NCBI GenBank assembly: GCA_037043015.1 | Contig: CM073321.1 | Coordinates: forward strand, 11,540,001-11,604,000 | Direction of reading: 5' to 3' | From: Bryum argenteum | Taxonomy: Eukaryota > Streptophyta > Bryopsida > Bryales > Bryaceae | Length of the DNA: 64,000 bases | Shown here: in pieces, positions 43,439-54,110 of the stretch | Numbering within the stretch: position 1 is the stretch's first letter | Layout of the letters: the number at the start of each line of letters is the position of its first letter | Made by a program: the position numbers and the translations under genes | Notes under the pieces: model-generated | Database searches by the model: none | Told to the model about the DNA's origin: nothing | What the model saw: only the letters and a program-made list of their open reading frames with translations

Positions 43439-45336
43439 ATGGAATTGAGTGAATCCAATGGCGATGGAGATTTTCACCGTCTTTTTTTTGAGGTAGTGGA
43501 TTTACTAATTTTGCTTAATATATTTTTGTCTTGAGTTCATCCATTGGTACTAATACGTCTTTGTTTGTGGTCTCATAAGACTTCAATGTCCCTTCCGAGC
43601 TTGTTGTTCCGGACCACTTAAAAGATTGCCCCGGACTGCCAAGAAGCAAATGGGTTACGAAATTTGTGACCCTTTTGAACGATCATGGTTGTCATATTGG
43701 ACAAATTACTATTCATTTCATGTCCTATAGGACAAGTTACCATTTATCAAATGTACCTTTCAAGTACATGTGATGAATAGTAACTCGTCCTGTAGGACAT
43801 AAAATGAATAGTAATTTGTCTAATATGACAACCATGTCAACGATAGAGGGGACGTTGTAGGTGAAGGCATTTGTCAGACTCTGGACACTAATGACGAGCC
43901 CGTATGTGAAGATCAGGTAGTTGCGCAGATCGTGAAGTGCTTGAGTTTTGACTTCATACCTACAGATACCATATTTGCAACTAGGAGTTGGAAGCTTAGC
44001 CATGCTATCCATGAGGGTTGGTCACTACTTGATCATTTACGAGTTGATCAATTTAACGTCGTTGTTTATGCCCGCGATCATCCAAAGAGAAAGGGGGTGC
44101 GACTGTATTAGTTGGGACAACGAAACTTTCGATTCTTTAGACCCAAGAGAGAAGAGGAGCTCCTGGCATTAGATTCAGTCAACTTGGTTGCAAGCAAGAT
44201 TTGTTGCAGCAAGAACGCTACCTATTATGCATATCTCGCGCAATCTTTTACGATCCAAGCCCAAGTGGTTGAATGTGGTGTTGGAGTTGGACAGGGTTCT
44301 ATGTTCAATGGCCTCTGTGTTTACCCCAACGCCTGCAGAGTGCCTGTCTTTTTCGGATCCCAATAATCCTCCGGTCTTTTCCTCTACCATCCCAACCTTA
44401 GTTGCCGGCAGGGTCGTCTACTGTCCTCCCGGGTTGATCGGGTTCCATCACTTATTAGATTTGTTTTGCCATATCCACGTCTTGAGTACCCTAGTTCCTA
44501 AGGTTGTCCATGAACTCTGCTCCTTCTTGTTCTCAAAGTCAGACGCTGCCCCTGGAGTTGTCTTGGCTTCCAACCAGTGCGATAATCTATTGTTGAAGAA
44601 TCACGCATTTGCTAAGTACCCCGGCACGACAAATCCCATCTTCTTAAAATATCCTCGGCGGCGGTTGTATTCTAGGAAGGGTGCCAATTTCAATGTTGAT
44701 AACTTGCTCATTGTCGATTCCAAGCCTGAGACTTGCATTGTGGTGCCCACAAAGAACACATTTTTCACTGTTCCGTGGAACCATTCCTGTCCGGAGGAGC
44801 CAATGTCCGGGTTATTAAAAAGGATACGCAAGATATGTCTTGTCGTGCATTTGAACACTCCCGAGAATTTTCATGAGACTATGCGCTATTGTAGACCCAC
44901 GCATAATGAACTGTCAAAGGACTTAGAGTTGTATAAGCTCCTGAGCCGTAATCTTCCATATTTGTGGAATCACGACCAAATCACTGGGAAGAATTTGCCT
45001 TGAATACTTTCATCATTGGTATTATTCTAATTTTTACTCTAGGAACCTTATGTTTATGGGTTGCTTAGATGCAGATATATTGTGGATCGATTGGTGAACC
45101 CCCCCTCGACATACGTGATTAAATGCGTTGTTATATTGTGTACCTTTTTCATTGCACTTAGTGTCATGGACTCACTTTCTAAAATGGGTGTGTTTATAAA
45201 CCAGGTTGTTGCCGCTGGACGTCAGCTCTCTCTACTTCCATCATGTGCTTTGCAAGCAAATCTTATAATTGGTCTTTCAACTCTGTCAGATCCTTCCATT
45301 ACAAGTGAGGACTGGAGAACTTTCTCGGAATGAAGG
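43439..45336 (+). pseudogene. Second FCP1/HAD-phosphatase-like gene, decayed
   Basis: Exon one (43439-43492) is MELSESNGDGDFHRLFFE followed by GTAGTG. Exon two starts near 43,579 (FNVPSELVVPDHLKDCPG) and is interrupted by a MITE (43,684-43,836); removal of the MITE plus one target copy keeps the frame (RGDVVGEGICQ). TAG near 44,111 follows (a Gln position), and a frameshift near 44,185 leads to the 44188-45003 frame. That frame has KWLNVVLELDRVL, an FCP1-like nucleophile strand with Glu in place of the first Asp, then VVLASNQCDNLL and VDNLLIVDSKPETCIVVP, the later FCP1 strands. It is probably non-catalytic. Further open frame to 45,333 has no domain. The gene follows the right arm, as the 21.2-kb FCP1-like gene precedes the left arm. 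Confidence 0.55.
43684..43836. mobile_element. MITE, 153 bp, 8-bp TSD, inserted in an exon
   Basis: Starts CATGGTTGTCATATT and ends with its complement. The inverted repeats extend about 65-70 bp each with about five mismatches. Flanks TGAACGAT (43676-43683) and TCAACGAT (43837-43844) match 7/8, an 8-bp duplication as made by hAT transposases. It encodes nothing. The insertion lies within the FCP1-like gene at 43,683. Confidence 0.85.
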
Positions 45337-46349
45337 CGGGGTCGGTTGATCAACTGTGTTCCGGACGACGCGTCGGCTGCAAATTACACAAAGGAGGACA
45401 TGGATACTGACGAGGACGATGTAGTAGACAGTCCCCCTATTCAGACTCAACCAAGTATTGCAACCACTAACCCGCCATAATCAAATCGGTGTGATGACGT
45501 CGGTTGCAGCGGCACCCGAAGGTGAAGCTGAGATTCGCAACTCGGTCGTACATGGCCGTGCTTATTTAGCTCGATTCGATCTAAATAGTTCCTTGCCGAA
45601 TATTGTAAGCTGCTCATTGCTCCTTGTCTCTTGGGGCAAACACTCGCGTTCCTCCTGCACGATTATCGTCCGAGACTCACCGTCTATTACGGAGACGTGC
45701 ATTAAAGCGTCGTAGAAGTGGTGCGCTTGTGGAGATGGACGAGCCTCCATTCTCTAAATACACACGTAGTGAGGAACCAATATTCACTAAGAAAGATTCT
45801 AGTGGTGATACCTCCTCTCCGCCACGTCGTGATTGGTAGATAATATAATGCCTATCTGTTGGAGGTCTACAATTACACCAATAAATTGTATTTGTGCTTT
45901 TATATCAATAAAATTTCCTCTTGGAGGAACATATTTCTTAGGTTGCTTTACAATTTCCGTCCTCTTATTGTCTTTTATATTGAGAAAATTCAGCATTATC
46001 AGTAATAACTTGATGATTTGATAAATAATTAGGTGAGAATCAATCTAAATGGAAGTCTCCCTAATTACCAAAATCAGTTTATATTCCCATTATAACGAAT
46101 TATGTGTTTAAGGGAACTCAAATGTAGAGAGAAGACTAGCCATGGCCTTGTATTGATAATGGAAATGAATACACATGTTTTCACTCCTAATCTCCTGTCT
46201 TAATGCCTATCCAAAAACTGGTCTCTACTCTGCGTCGACTACACTCTTAAGTAGTTGATGTCCTCCAAAGTCCATGATGCCGATCACTGGCCCTATCCTC
46301 CCGACTTGGCCGTGATCTCCCTGTAGGCAACCTTGGCTACGGTAACAAT
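45337..46349. other. Gene remnant and AT-rich DNA
   Basis: Up to about 45,840 there are short acidic and basic frames, possibly the decayed end of the FCP1-like gene, and one CATTTAGCTCGA-type palindrome at 45563-45587. After that is AT-rich DNA. A 65-codon minus frame (45799-45996) has no recognisable domain. Confidence 0.4.
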
Positions 46350-47618
46350 GAGCGTGCCACTTGGTGACACGAGGCGGCCTTCCACAAATGTCCAAGCTCC
46401 CAAGGGTGACACTAATTACCCTCGGAGCTAACCACCCTTATCCATTGTCCAACTTCCCACTAGTCCCCTTCCACTTTTGTCTCTCACTACATTTACGACT
46501 TTGCCCGAAAACCTCCCAACATTCGGCACTAGTTTTCTCGGGGACTAGTTTGGAGCAGGACTCTTTCCAACCCAATGTTGCGGGATGCTCAAGAGCATCC
46601 CATAATGCCCAAGGTGTGGAAGTGAGGCTTCCTTTCCTTGCCTCACCTTTTTGAGCCATTCTCGGTCACTCCCGGGAATCGGCACTACTTATCACGGGGA
46701 CTACCTTGGAGAGGGACACTTCCCAACCCCATGTTTAGAGATGCTCCAAAGCACCCTCCATTTTCCACAAGGTGCGGGAGTGAGGCTCCATCCCAAGCCT
46801 CACCCGTTGGAGCCACCCCGACTCCTCAAGGCACCATGTGCAAGTGAGGAGGGAGACCACCCCTCTTTATAGTACCATCTGAAGTTTTTGGTAGGCCCCC
46901 CTTTCTTGTGTTGAGGAGCCTTCCGTGACACACTTTCCTTTTGGAAGACCATCCGTTACTGCCTTAAGTCTCAAAAACGGGCCGTAACCTCTTCTCAGGC
47001 TACCTCCTTGCTCAGTTACTCAAATGGGCCGTGCAAGCCCATTTTTTATATCCACTCTTTGAGTACATGTCGATGGACTCCTCACTTCTGCCAATCCAAG
47101 CTCCCATGTGGGAGCTACACTCCTTTGAACATTCGGGAGTCACGGGAGGCTGCAATCCCGGAGCCCCGAAGTCCCGATGCTTTGGAGAGCCATATCTTCT
47201 AAAGCATTGCTTTGCTCCTCACGAGCCTTAGCATTTTGGAAAGCTCTTGTCCATAGCTTTCCAACGACATGCAACATGTTGCCTTCTATAAAAGAAGGAC
47301 AACAAATTGAGTCCCCAAAGGCAACACTTCCAAGTCCAGGAGTGTCCCGGAACGCGCTCCGACTTTGGAGAGCCGTATCTCATGACTCACAACTCCATAT
47401 TGTGCGTTTTTTGGACCTACAAGTGCGTGCTTAAACAAGGTTTCCAACTATGTAAGGCACTCTACCAAGTTTGTCCCGAGCACAACGCTATTGCGTGCTG
47501 TTTGCTCGGAACTCTCCTTGGTCACCTCACCTTGTCTCTTGCCAAGCCCGGGGCGTCACTCCCGGGGTCCTCTTGGCTCACCACGGTGTTCGGACATCCT
47601 TTGTAAAGGGATGTGACA
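46350..47618 (-). mobile_element. LTR fragment of the element A family
   Basis: The minus strand starts TGTCACATCCC at 47618 and runs through most of the LTR to about 46,350, where U5 is lost. It is more diverged than the other copies (extra indels near 47,290). It is inserted just upstream of a promoter copy of the gag-like gene (47,619-47,935). Confidence 0.85.
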
Positions 47619-47935
47619 TGGCCGTACCCCATCATGACCGCCCTGGTACGGAGCCGTCTTTTGCCATTTTCATCATTATTACACTCCGGCCACTGCGTCC
47701 TTTCGCCGCCATCCTTCAAACCCTTGTTTGGCTTCTAACAATCCGTCCTTGCATTTCTAATGCAAAGTACGGGTTCCTGAACTAGTCCTTTTTATTCAAA
47801 ACTATCATGTATTGATGACACATATTTGTTCAAACTCATTTGCCGTATAATATACGGCCTAGAACATACTTAGGTCGAATTCTACACACTATACTTAGTT
47901 TTATTGCGCATTACACAGATGAAATACCCGATCGA
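47619..47935 (-). repeat. Inverted copy of the gag-like gene's upstream region
   Basis: The reverse complement matches 56,310-56,600: GTATAGTGT, AGGCCGTATA, TTTGAACAAATA, GAGTTCAGGAACCCGTAC and GACGGCTCCGTAC occur in the same order. The TATA box and coding part are missing because the LTR cuts in. The following 47,936-48,320 has no recognisable gene. Confidence 0.7.
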
Positions 47936-48320
47936 AAAAACAGAGTCCGATTGGAAGACACACGGTCATACTTGACCGGCATGATTGAGTTGTCTTTGTT
48001 GCCTCAAGTTCACCTCCCACCCAAAAGCCTTGTCACCACCTTTCGTACATAGTTGCCTCCAGCTCGCCATAGGGTCGCACCACTGTCCGGTGACGAGGAG
48101 CCTCGAATGCGGTTGACAAACAGGGTGCTTCATCCGACAGTACTCAACTTTCCCTTGCAAGAGACGACCATCCGCCGAGACCAATGATCGCTAACACCTT
48201 CGATAGCAAACTGAATGCACCACTGTTATCACCCTTGGCAGATCCTCAACCAACCAATTCCAATTGTCCCCCATCAACGGTCGACTTCTCGGTTTACGCA
48301 AACCGACCAATCGAGTCAAG

Positions 48321-48647
48321 GTTGTCATACCGGGCGGGCACGCCACCCGCCCGTTCGTCCGCCTTGTCCGTCCGATTGAATTGTGGCTCGCTCGATAGGG
48401 TCAAACGGCTCTTGATTTTTAGTTTAGGTAAAAAAACAACGACGTGGCAAGGGTTTAGGTGAAAACCACTTGGCCGCCGCGTACGGGCCGCGTGGAACGC
48501 CACACACGCTTTTTACTGCAAAGCTTGTTACCCACAAAAAATTACACACCTCCTACAATCAAGGTGGGCGGGCACGCCCGTCCGTCCGGGACAACTCGTA
48601 CACCCGTTTTGCCCGCCTGATTACCTCTACACACCCGATATGACAAC
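48321..48647. mobile_element. Putative non-autonomous DNA element with GTTGTCATA ends
   Basis: Starts GTTGTCATACCGGGCGGG and ends with the complement of GTTGTCATATCGGGTGTG (15/18 matching). A GGGCGGGCACGCC motif lies near both ends (48,333 and 48,567). The outer bases resemble those of the MITE at 43,684. No target duplication is apparent, so the borders are tentative. Confidence 0.5.
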
Positions 48648-49329
48648 ATTGGATGGAGTGGCGAGTAGTTGCTAGGGTCCAGCGCGGGGGTCCATAGTAC
48701 CAGTCCACAGTGGTGCACTTAGCTTGAGGGGAGTGCAATGTTACCCGAATATTCTATAAATATTCCCTTAGGCTAAGTTTGGATAGTCGACACCTAGTTA
48801 ATAATGGATTTGGTTGATATCCGGTAGAGAGTTTGAGAGATAGGAGAGTCTATGCATACCCGACCTACGCAGTCGACCCTACAGTCGACTGACTAGGTCA
48901 ATGTGACTAGATCAGGCAGACCAGGTCTGACACGGTGTCAGACCTGGGCCTATATGTACTCTTCGTGATTGGAGAAGCGTTGCTCCTCATTTTATTTTAT
49001 GTTCTTCTCCTTTCCCTCACGCAGCCGCCTTTTGATTTGTGTTTGCAAGTTTGGTCAACTTTGTAGTGTCTGTGATTCCTAAGGTCAATTCTAGTTCTTG
49101 CATTAATAATAGGAGTAGATATTATGTCCAACAGCAGTCAAACTCGACTTGTCTTCTTCTCTAAGTCGACTAGCGTTTTATTCTCTAGGTGATTCTAGTA
49201 ATTTGAAATATGGTTCTTGTCCCTACAATTGGGCCGACTCGACAATTGACTCTATGTATCACTACCTTCGAGTCGAGTCTACTAGCATCACCGGTTAAGG
49301 GTCGTTTTTAGAAAACACCCCTTAACAGT
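48648..49329. other. LTR-like or promoter region with a strong palindrome before a TATA motif
   Basis: 48921-48947 is a palindrome with perfect 13-bp arms (CCAGGTCTGACAC) around one G, followed at once by CCTATATGTAC. GTCGAC motifs repeat around 48,780-48,900 and 49,140-49,270. The region may be an LTR U3/R of another element. No coding sequence is recognised. Confidence 0.45.
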
Positions 49330-49740
49330 CGGCCCCTACTTTCCACTCGCTGGCAAGGAATCGGGTGAGCCATCCTTCTCCCGTCACGATTCCTAGGAGA
49401 GATGGAGGGCCTTTCAACCTTGTCACTTCCAAGGACAAGGGCAAGAAGGTAAGGGAAGGAGCAACCACCCCTGCTGTAGCGGACTCACCCGCCAGAACAC
49501 TCGTTCTATGGTCTGTAATCTCTTGGCGTAGGAATGGACGAAACCAGGTGCGCAGAAGCTCCACGAGCAAGGCAACATTTGGTCGACAAAGACAACAAAG
49601 AGCTCCCGAGTGAAATGAGTACGGATCCGATTGGAATCAACGACAACTACAAGCTGGTGGTCGGTAAGCGGATACGGGTGGGTCGTATTTCCGTCACACC
49701 CTTTCAACAACCCAAGCCAAACCCTCCTCGACTACAATTT
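49330..49740 (+). pseudogene. Degenerate 3' part of the gag-like gene family, copy 2
   Basis: Matches 58,265-58,600: CACTTCCAAGG-CAAGG, GGAATGGACGAAACC (versus GGAATGGGAGAAATCC) and CAGAAGCTCCACGA line up in order. The frame is broken many times. It lies directly before an LTR-like segment, in the same arrangement as at 58.6 kb. Confidence 0.55.
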
Positions 49741-49789
49741 TGGCCATAGTTCGGCTCAATAGGATACAAATTTGTAATTGGTTTAGGTT

Positions 49790-50760
49790 TAGGAGTCCGG
49801 ATACGGGCAATAGATAGGATCATTATCGAAAACAGAGCCACTTTCCAAAGTATAGGCCTAATATACACGGCGGCCACTAAGGTTTTAGGTCTCATGGTTT
49901 TTTTTTCTACGTACTTATATGTGGAAGTTGTACCACCTAATCACTTGTTACTTGTTAATCAACAACCTCTTATGCGCATATTCAATGTAATCCTTGTTTT
50001 GTCTTCCTTGGAGGTCGAGTCTTTAGAAGTCCGTATCTACCGTCTTAGGCTATAAGTTCGAGGTCAGGAATCTGGATTCCTAGGAGGATTGGATTTGTGG
50101 ATTTTAAGCGTTGTTGGGCATAGTAATGAGTGCCTTATATCTTAAGTTTGTATGTCTTTGCTAAGTAAAGGAAATGCATGTTCGAACCACGTTACGGCTC
50201 GGAAGGTTAGGGAGTAAAGTGGGTGAGTTTGGATTCCTATCCGTAGTTGCACTTCAACTCGATTGGGTTTTTATGTAGTCTCAAAGGACTAGTTAGGAGC
50301 AGTAACTGACCGGAATATGTCTATCCGAATCCTAGCCAGATTCAAATGCTTTGAGGTTAGTCGTTGTAAGAGGGTGATTGGGTATTCGGGACCTTTTGCA
50401 TGATCTGCTAAACTCATCGTACGAATTAGTTGTGAGTAAGTAATCACTGCCTTATATGTGTCTATGTGTGTGTTTAAGTAGTAGTTAGAAGTGGAAGTTT
50501 CCGCCACTTAAAACATAAGGAAAAGAGTCTTTATTCATCTCCTCTAGCAAAGAGATACCCTTAGCAATGAAGGTTCAAATACGGTTTCTAGAGGAGTACA
50601 GATACTTGAATAGGATAAAAAGAGATGGGTTAGTGTTGTCAAAATTAATCTTATGGTTTGGTTAGAACGATACACGAGTCACTTTTGCACGTTTGTTACA
50701 CCAACAAACATAGAAGAGAATAGAATCGGGAAGGATGTGTTTCGACACGGAATCAGGGGT
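49790..50760 (+). repeat. LTR-like segment, copy 1
   Basis: 49,790-50,050 matches 58,620-58,870 (shared TTACTTGTTAATCAACAACC and TCTTATGCGCATATT). 50,060-50,760 matches 60,490-61,175 (shared GGAAGTTTCCGCCAC and AAGGAAAGAGTCTTT variants). Compared with copy 2 it lacks about 1.6 kb in the middle, and it has no primer site after its end. Confidence 0.7.
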
Positions 50761-52309
50761 GACTTTATTGGAAGCAACTAGCTCCAAATCAGCTGACATT
50801 GCTATGAGCCATCCAAATGGCTCACGTATTAGTTATTGAATATCTAGATACAAAATACATTTGATTATAGTAGTTTGTGTGGTTTCTGTAGACTAAATGC
50901 ATTTAATTGGAATTTATAGAAATAGGCTTGAAAGTTATTAGAATGATTATGAAAAGCATTGAGTATGGCAATTAAGTGACAATTACATGATTGTATGTTA
51001 GGAAGGATAACTAAATTATTAGAATTGAAGAATATTAGATGTAAGGTAGAATACTTGTCTCTCTCTTTTTGCTAGAGTTAGGTTTCTTTCCTTTGTCTCC
51101 CTTGTTTTTTTAGATGTGTGTGTGTGAGTAGAGATGCCTCTTGGGTTGTAGCTATGGAAATTTGAAATGTGTGACCTAATATGAGAAGAAAATATGCAAG
51201 TAGGAGGTGTAGAGTTGTTGAATGTGGGTGTGAGTGTGGGTAGGTTAGGGTAGAAGATAGGAGAGTGGAATTCCCAACCAAGATCTGGATCTGCCAACTT
51301 TGGGAAGGTGTAGCGTTTGGCTAGAGACAAGTTTGGGCAAGCCCTAGCAGGAACAGGAGCGTCTTGAAGCCAATTTTCCAACGAGCCTAAGCGCACGGTC
51401 ATAGGAGCAGCAACAAGGGAGCTATGGCGGATCTCCCAAGAGGACTTCACCGGCTTGCGGCGGACAACGAGAAGAGGCGGCGTCTGTCTTTTGTGCTGCC
51501 ACTTTGATTGACAAACAAATAGAATCGCCTTCTATGAAGAACAATTTCTATCAGTAGACGACAAATTTGAGCAAGTTCTTTGGAGGACATGAGCGTCTTG
51601 AAGCCAGCTTTCCAAAGAGCCTAGGTTTTCTCTTCTTGGATTATGGAGGGAGGAATGGTGATCGATAAAGTGAAAGCATGTCTATTGTGGAGGGCAAATG
51701 GAGGGCCTAACTTTGAGATGCCACATAGAGATAATGTTAGCACCACTTCCATTTAAGGTATTGAGCCCTCATTGACTCTTGAATTTGTTACCAAGAAGCT
51801 CTACAAAACACATAGGCTTACCTCTTGAAACCCAATATTAAAACAAGTACATGAGTAAAAGGATTAGGTTGGCTAGTATTGTGGAAAGTTTATCCATGCA
51901 CGGTGAACTCTTGTAGTTTTTAGAATACTTAAATTTAAGTCCATACTAACATGTAGACCTATTATCTTTCTTGAGTGAAAGTAGGTTGAATAAATGAATA
52001 TTGTAGATAAAATCATAAAATTGCGTAATACAAAAAGGAGATTTTGTAAACCATTTATTTAGGATGTGTTTGTGAATCTAAACCATCAAAACAACAACAT
52101 GTCGTAAAGCGGACTCTTTCTTTTCTCTTAAAGGTGTTTCTATGATTAAGTTGTCATTGAGTTTTTTATACAAATCTATGATTAAGTGTGTGAAAGTTGT
52201 AAGCCTTATTTACCCTAGAAATTAGTTATTTGGCTGAGGTTTGACGAACTTCTATCAGTAGTTTGTGGAATGTGATGTTTGAAAAGTAAAAGTAGATTAG
52301 AGCATTTAC
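50761..52309. other. Old repetitive, AT-rich DNA
   Basis: No domain-bearing ORF. A 143-codon minus frame (51019-51450) is Ser/Thr/Leu-rich without recognisable features, and its GAGCGTCTTGAAGCCA stretch recurs at about 51,588. Confidence 0.45.
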
Positions 52310-52430
52310 ATGTTAAACTTGGAACCCCTTCACTCTAGCAGCCTCCACTCCTCCGTTCTTAATCAGTTGAGGGCAAGCCTTATGTCATTGGAAAGAGGGT
52401 TTAGAGACGCTATGTGTGAACCCGCGAAAC
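52310..52430. repeat. Diverged copy of 55,046-55,165
   Basis: Both have CTCCACTCCTCCGTTC or the CTCGACTCCTCCGTTC variant, then GAGGGCAA and a GTC(A/G)TTGGAAAGA(A/G)GG stretch. They form a direct repeat 2.7 kb apart, possibly LTR remnants. Confidence 0.65.
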
Positions 52431-52783
52431 GGTTCACTCTAGCGGGAATACATTCCCCGCAAGGTTTAGCGCGTAATTGTCAGGTTTCCATGGTTTAATT
52501 AGACTTTTTAGCTCATTTCGTGGATTCACGGAATACCCGTGGTCTCAAAGGGGGTTTTGGCACAAGCGGCCGTTCTTGCTCTAATTTATACCAAATTGGT
52601 ATTTTTGATGAACGCCAATATATTAAATGGCGAGTTTTTAGGATGTTTTAGTGATTACGTATTCCTAAGTAGGGGTCGGGTTGCCCCATTTTGCCCTTAC
52701 CCTCTACAAAACCCCTAATGTGAAGTTTGGTGCCTTTGTCTTGCCTAATTGTTTAGGAAAAAACTAGGGATAGAAGTCCGTCC

Positions 52784-52875
52784 AACTGGACGGATGAAAT
52801 CTGCCCAACTGGACGGATGAAATCTGCCCAACTGGACGGATGAAATCTGCCCAACTGGACGGATGAAGCTTTTTG
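52784..52875. repeat. Four 23-bp tandem units, AACTGGACGGATGAAATCTG
   Basis: Starts at 52784, 52807, 52830 and 52853. The flanking CGTCCAACTGGACGG is itself palindromic. The GGACGGATGAAG word also occurs at 5,516 and 5,812. A small hairpin AAGCTTTTTGCTT follows. Confidence 0.85.
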
Positions 52876-53099
52876 CTTCAACCTCCCTGGATCAGCCAGG
52901 GAGGGGAGAGTGAGAGGAGGGGCCGTTAGGCTAGTTTTTGTGTGTGTGTGTTTTGTGAAGCGATTTTTGTGAGATCTGGGTTGTTGTCGCGAATTCATGA
53001 GTTCTAGCTAGTGTTGGGGTGAAGAAACCCTAGTTGTGTTCAAGTAGTAGAAAAAATTCCACGAAATTAGGTTGTGTTCTTTTGGTGGGAGTGTGCATT

Positions 53100-54110
53100 G
53101 GTAAGGAGAGTGTGGGCTGCGAGATTGGAGTTTCCCCCGGTGCAACTCGGTTGATCGGAGGTGTGGCCGATGAGATCCGGGCCGCGAGGTTGCGGAACCA
53201 ACGCCGAGGCAGCGTCACCCGAAGTGGCCAACATCACGTTAGGGGAACCGACAGCCGACGAGAAAGGAGACGAACTTGCTGGAGTCGGAGGTGGGCGGAC
53301 AGCTCCGCAACGAAGGGCCGGCCATGAATCCCAGCTCGGTAGATCCGGCTGCCGTCGGTAGTTCAACAGGGAAGCTCCAGGTGAGGCGGCACGACGGAAG
53401 GGGACGACACGGCCGGCGAGATCAACCGACACCCGGCCGAGTCGCGACAAACTCGGAGGTTCAAGCAGATCGGGGGCGGGGTTTACACGGCAGCAGGCGC
53501 GTGATTGCCGCGCCAAGGAATATCGAACCGGCGAAGCCAACTCGGCAGGCGGACGTCCATTTCCAACGACACCGAGCCGCCGTGGTCGCACCAGTCTCGA
53601 AGCCGCATCGCCGGCCGGGCGCCAAGATTGACGGCCCAGAGAGCTGCGCCGCGGCACCTCGGTGAGCCTCGCCAGGGCCCGGCGGAGCAAAGATCGCGAT
53701 CATGACAACAACGAGGAGGCAAGGAGTCGGAAGCCGCGCGACGGAAGTTAACACCGAGCGGACATTCACAACGGCAAAGCTTCGACAAGATCGGCGATCA
53801 GCCTGCCGGAAGACCAGCTGATTGGATCGGCCAGGAGCACGTGATTCACAGCAACCAACACCAGCAAGGTGACCACGAGGGCCAATCAACGACGAGTGAG
53901 GAGGCCGATTCTACTCCGGCCTCCACGGCAGACACGGCGGCAGACGGGGGCGGCATCAACGTGTCGGACAAAGATCGACGCCGACATCGGGACCGGTCTT
54001 CAGGCCAGTGTCGACGTTGGCCGCCATTCCTTGCAACATTGCTCTGATCCGTGAGAGGGAGTCCTCCTTTCTCTGGTCCTTCAATTCTTGCTCTTTTCCT
54101 CATCTTGTTG
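53100..54110. other. GC-rich island without recognisable gene
   Basis: About 1 kb of markedly GC-rich DNA between AT-rich flanks. Overlapping ORFs on both strands (up to 207 codons) give Arg/Ala/Pro-rich peptides typical of GC shadows. It could be an old CpG-rich leader or part of an LTR. No domain or splice structure is seen. Confidence 0.4.

Noticed and set aside
45799..45996. 65-codon minus-strand ORF (LNFLNIKDNKRTEIVKQ...)
   Set aside because: Short, AT-rich, no recognisable domain or splice context; treated as chance.
53067..53889. Overlapping 142-207-codon ORFs in the GC-rich island
   Set aside because: Both strands and several frames are open because of high GC; composition is Arg/Ala/Pro-rich with no motif.
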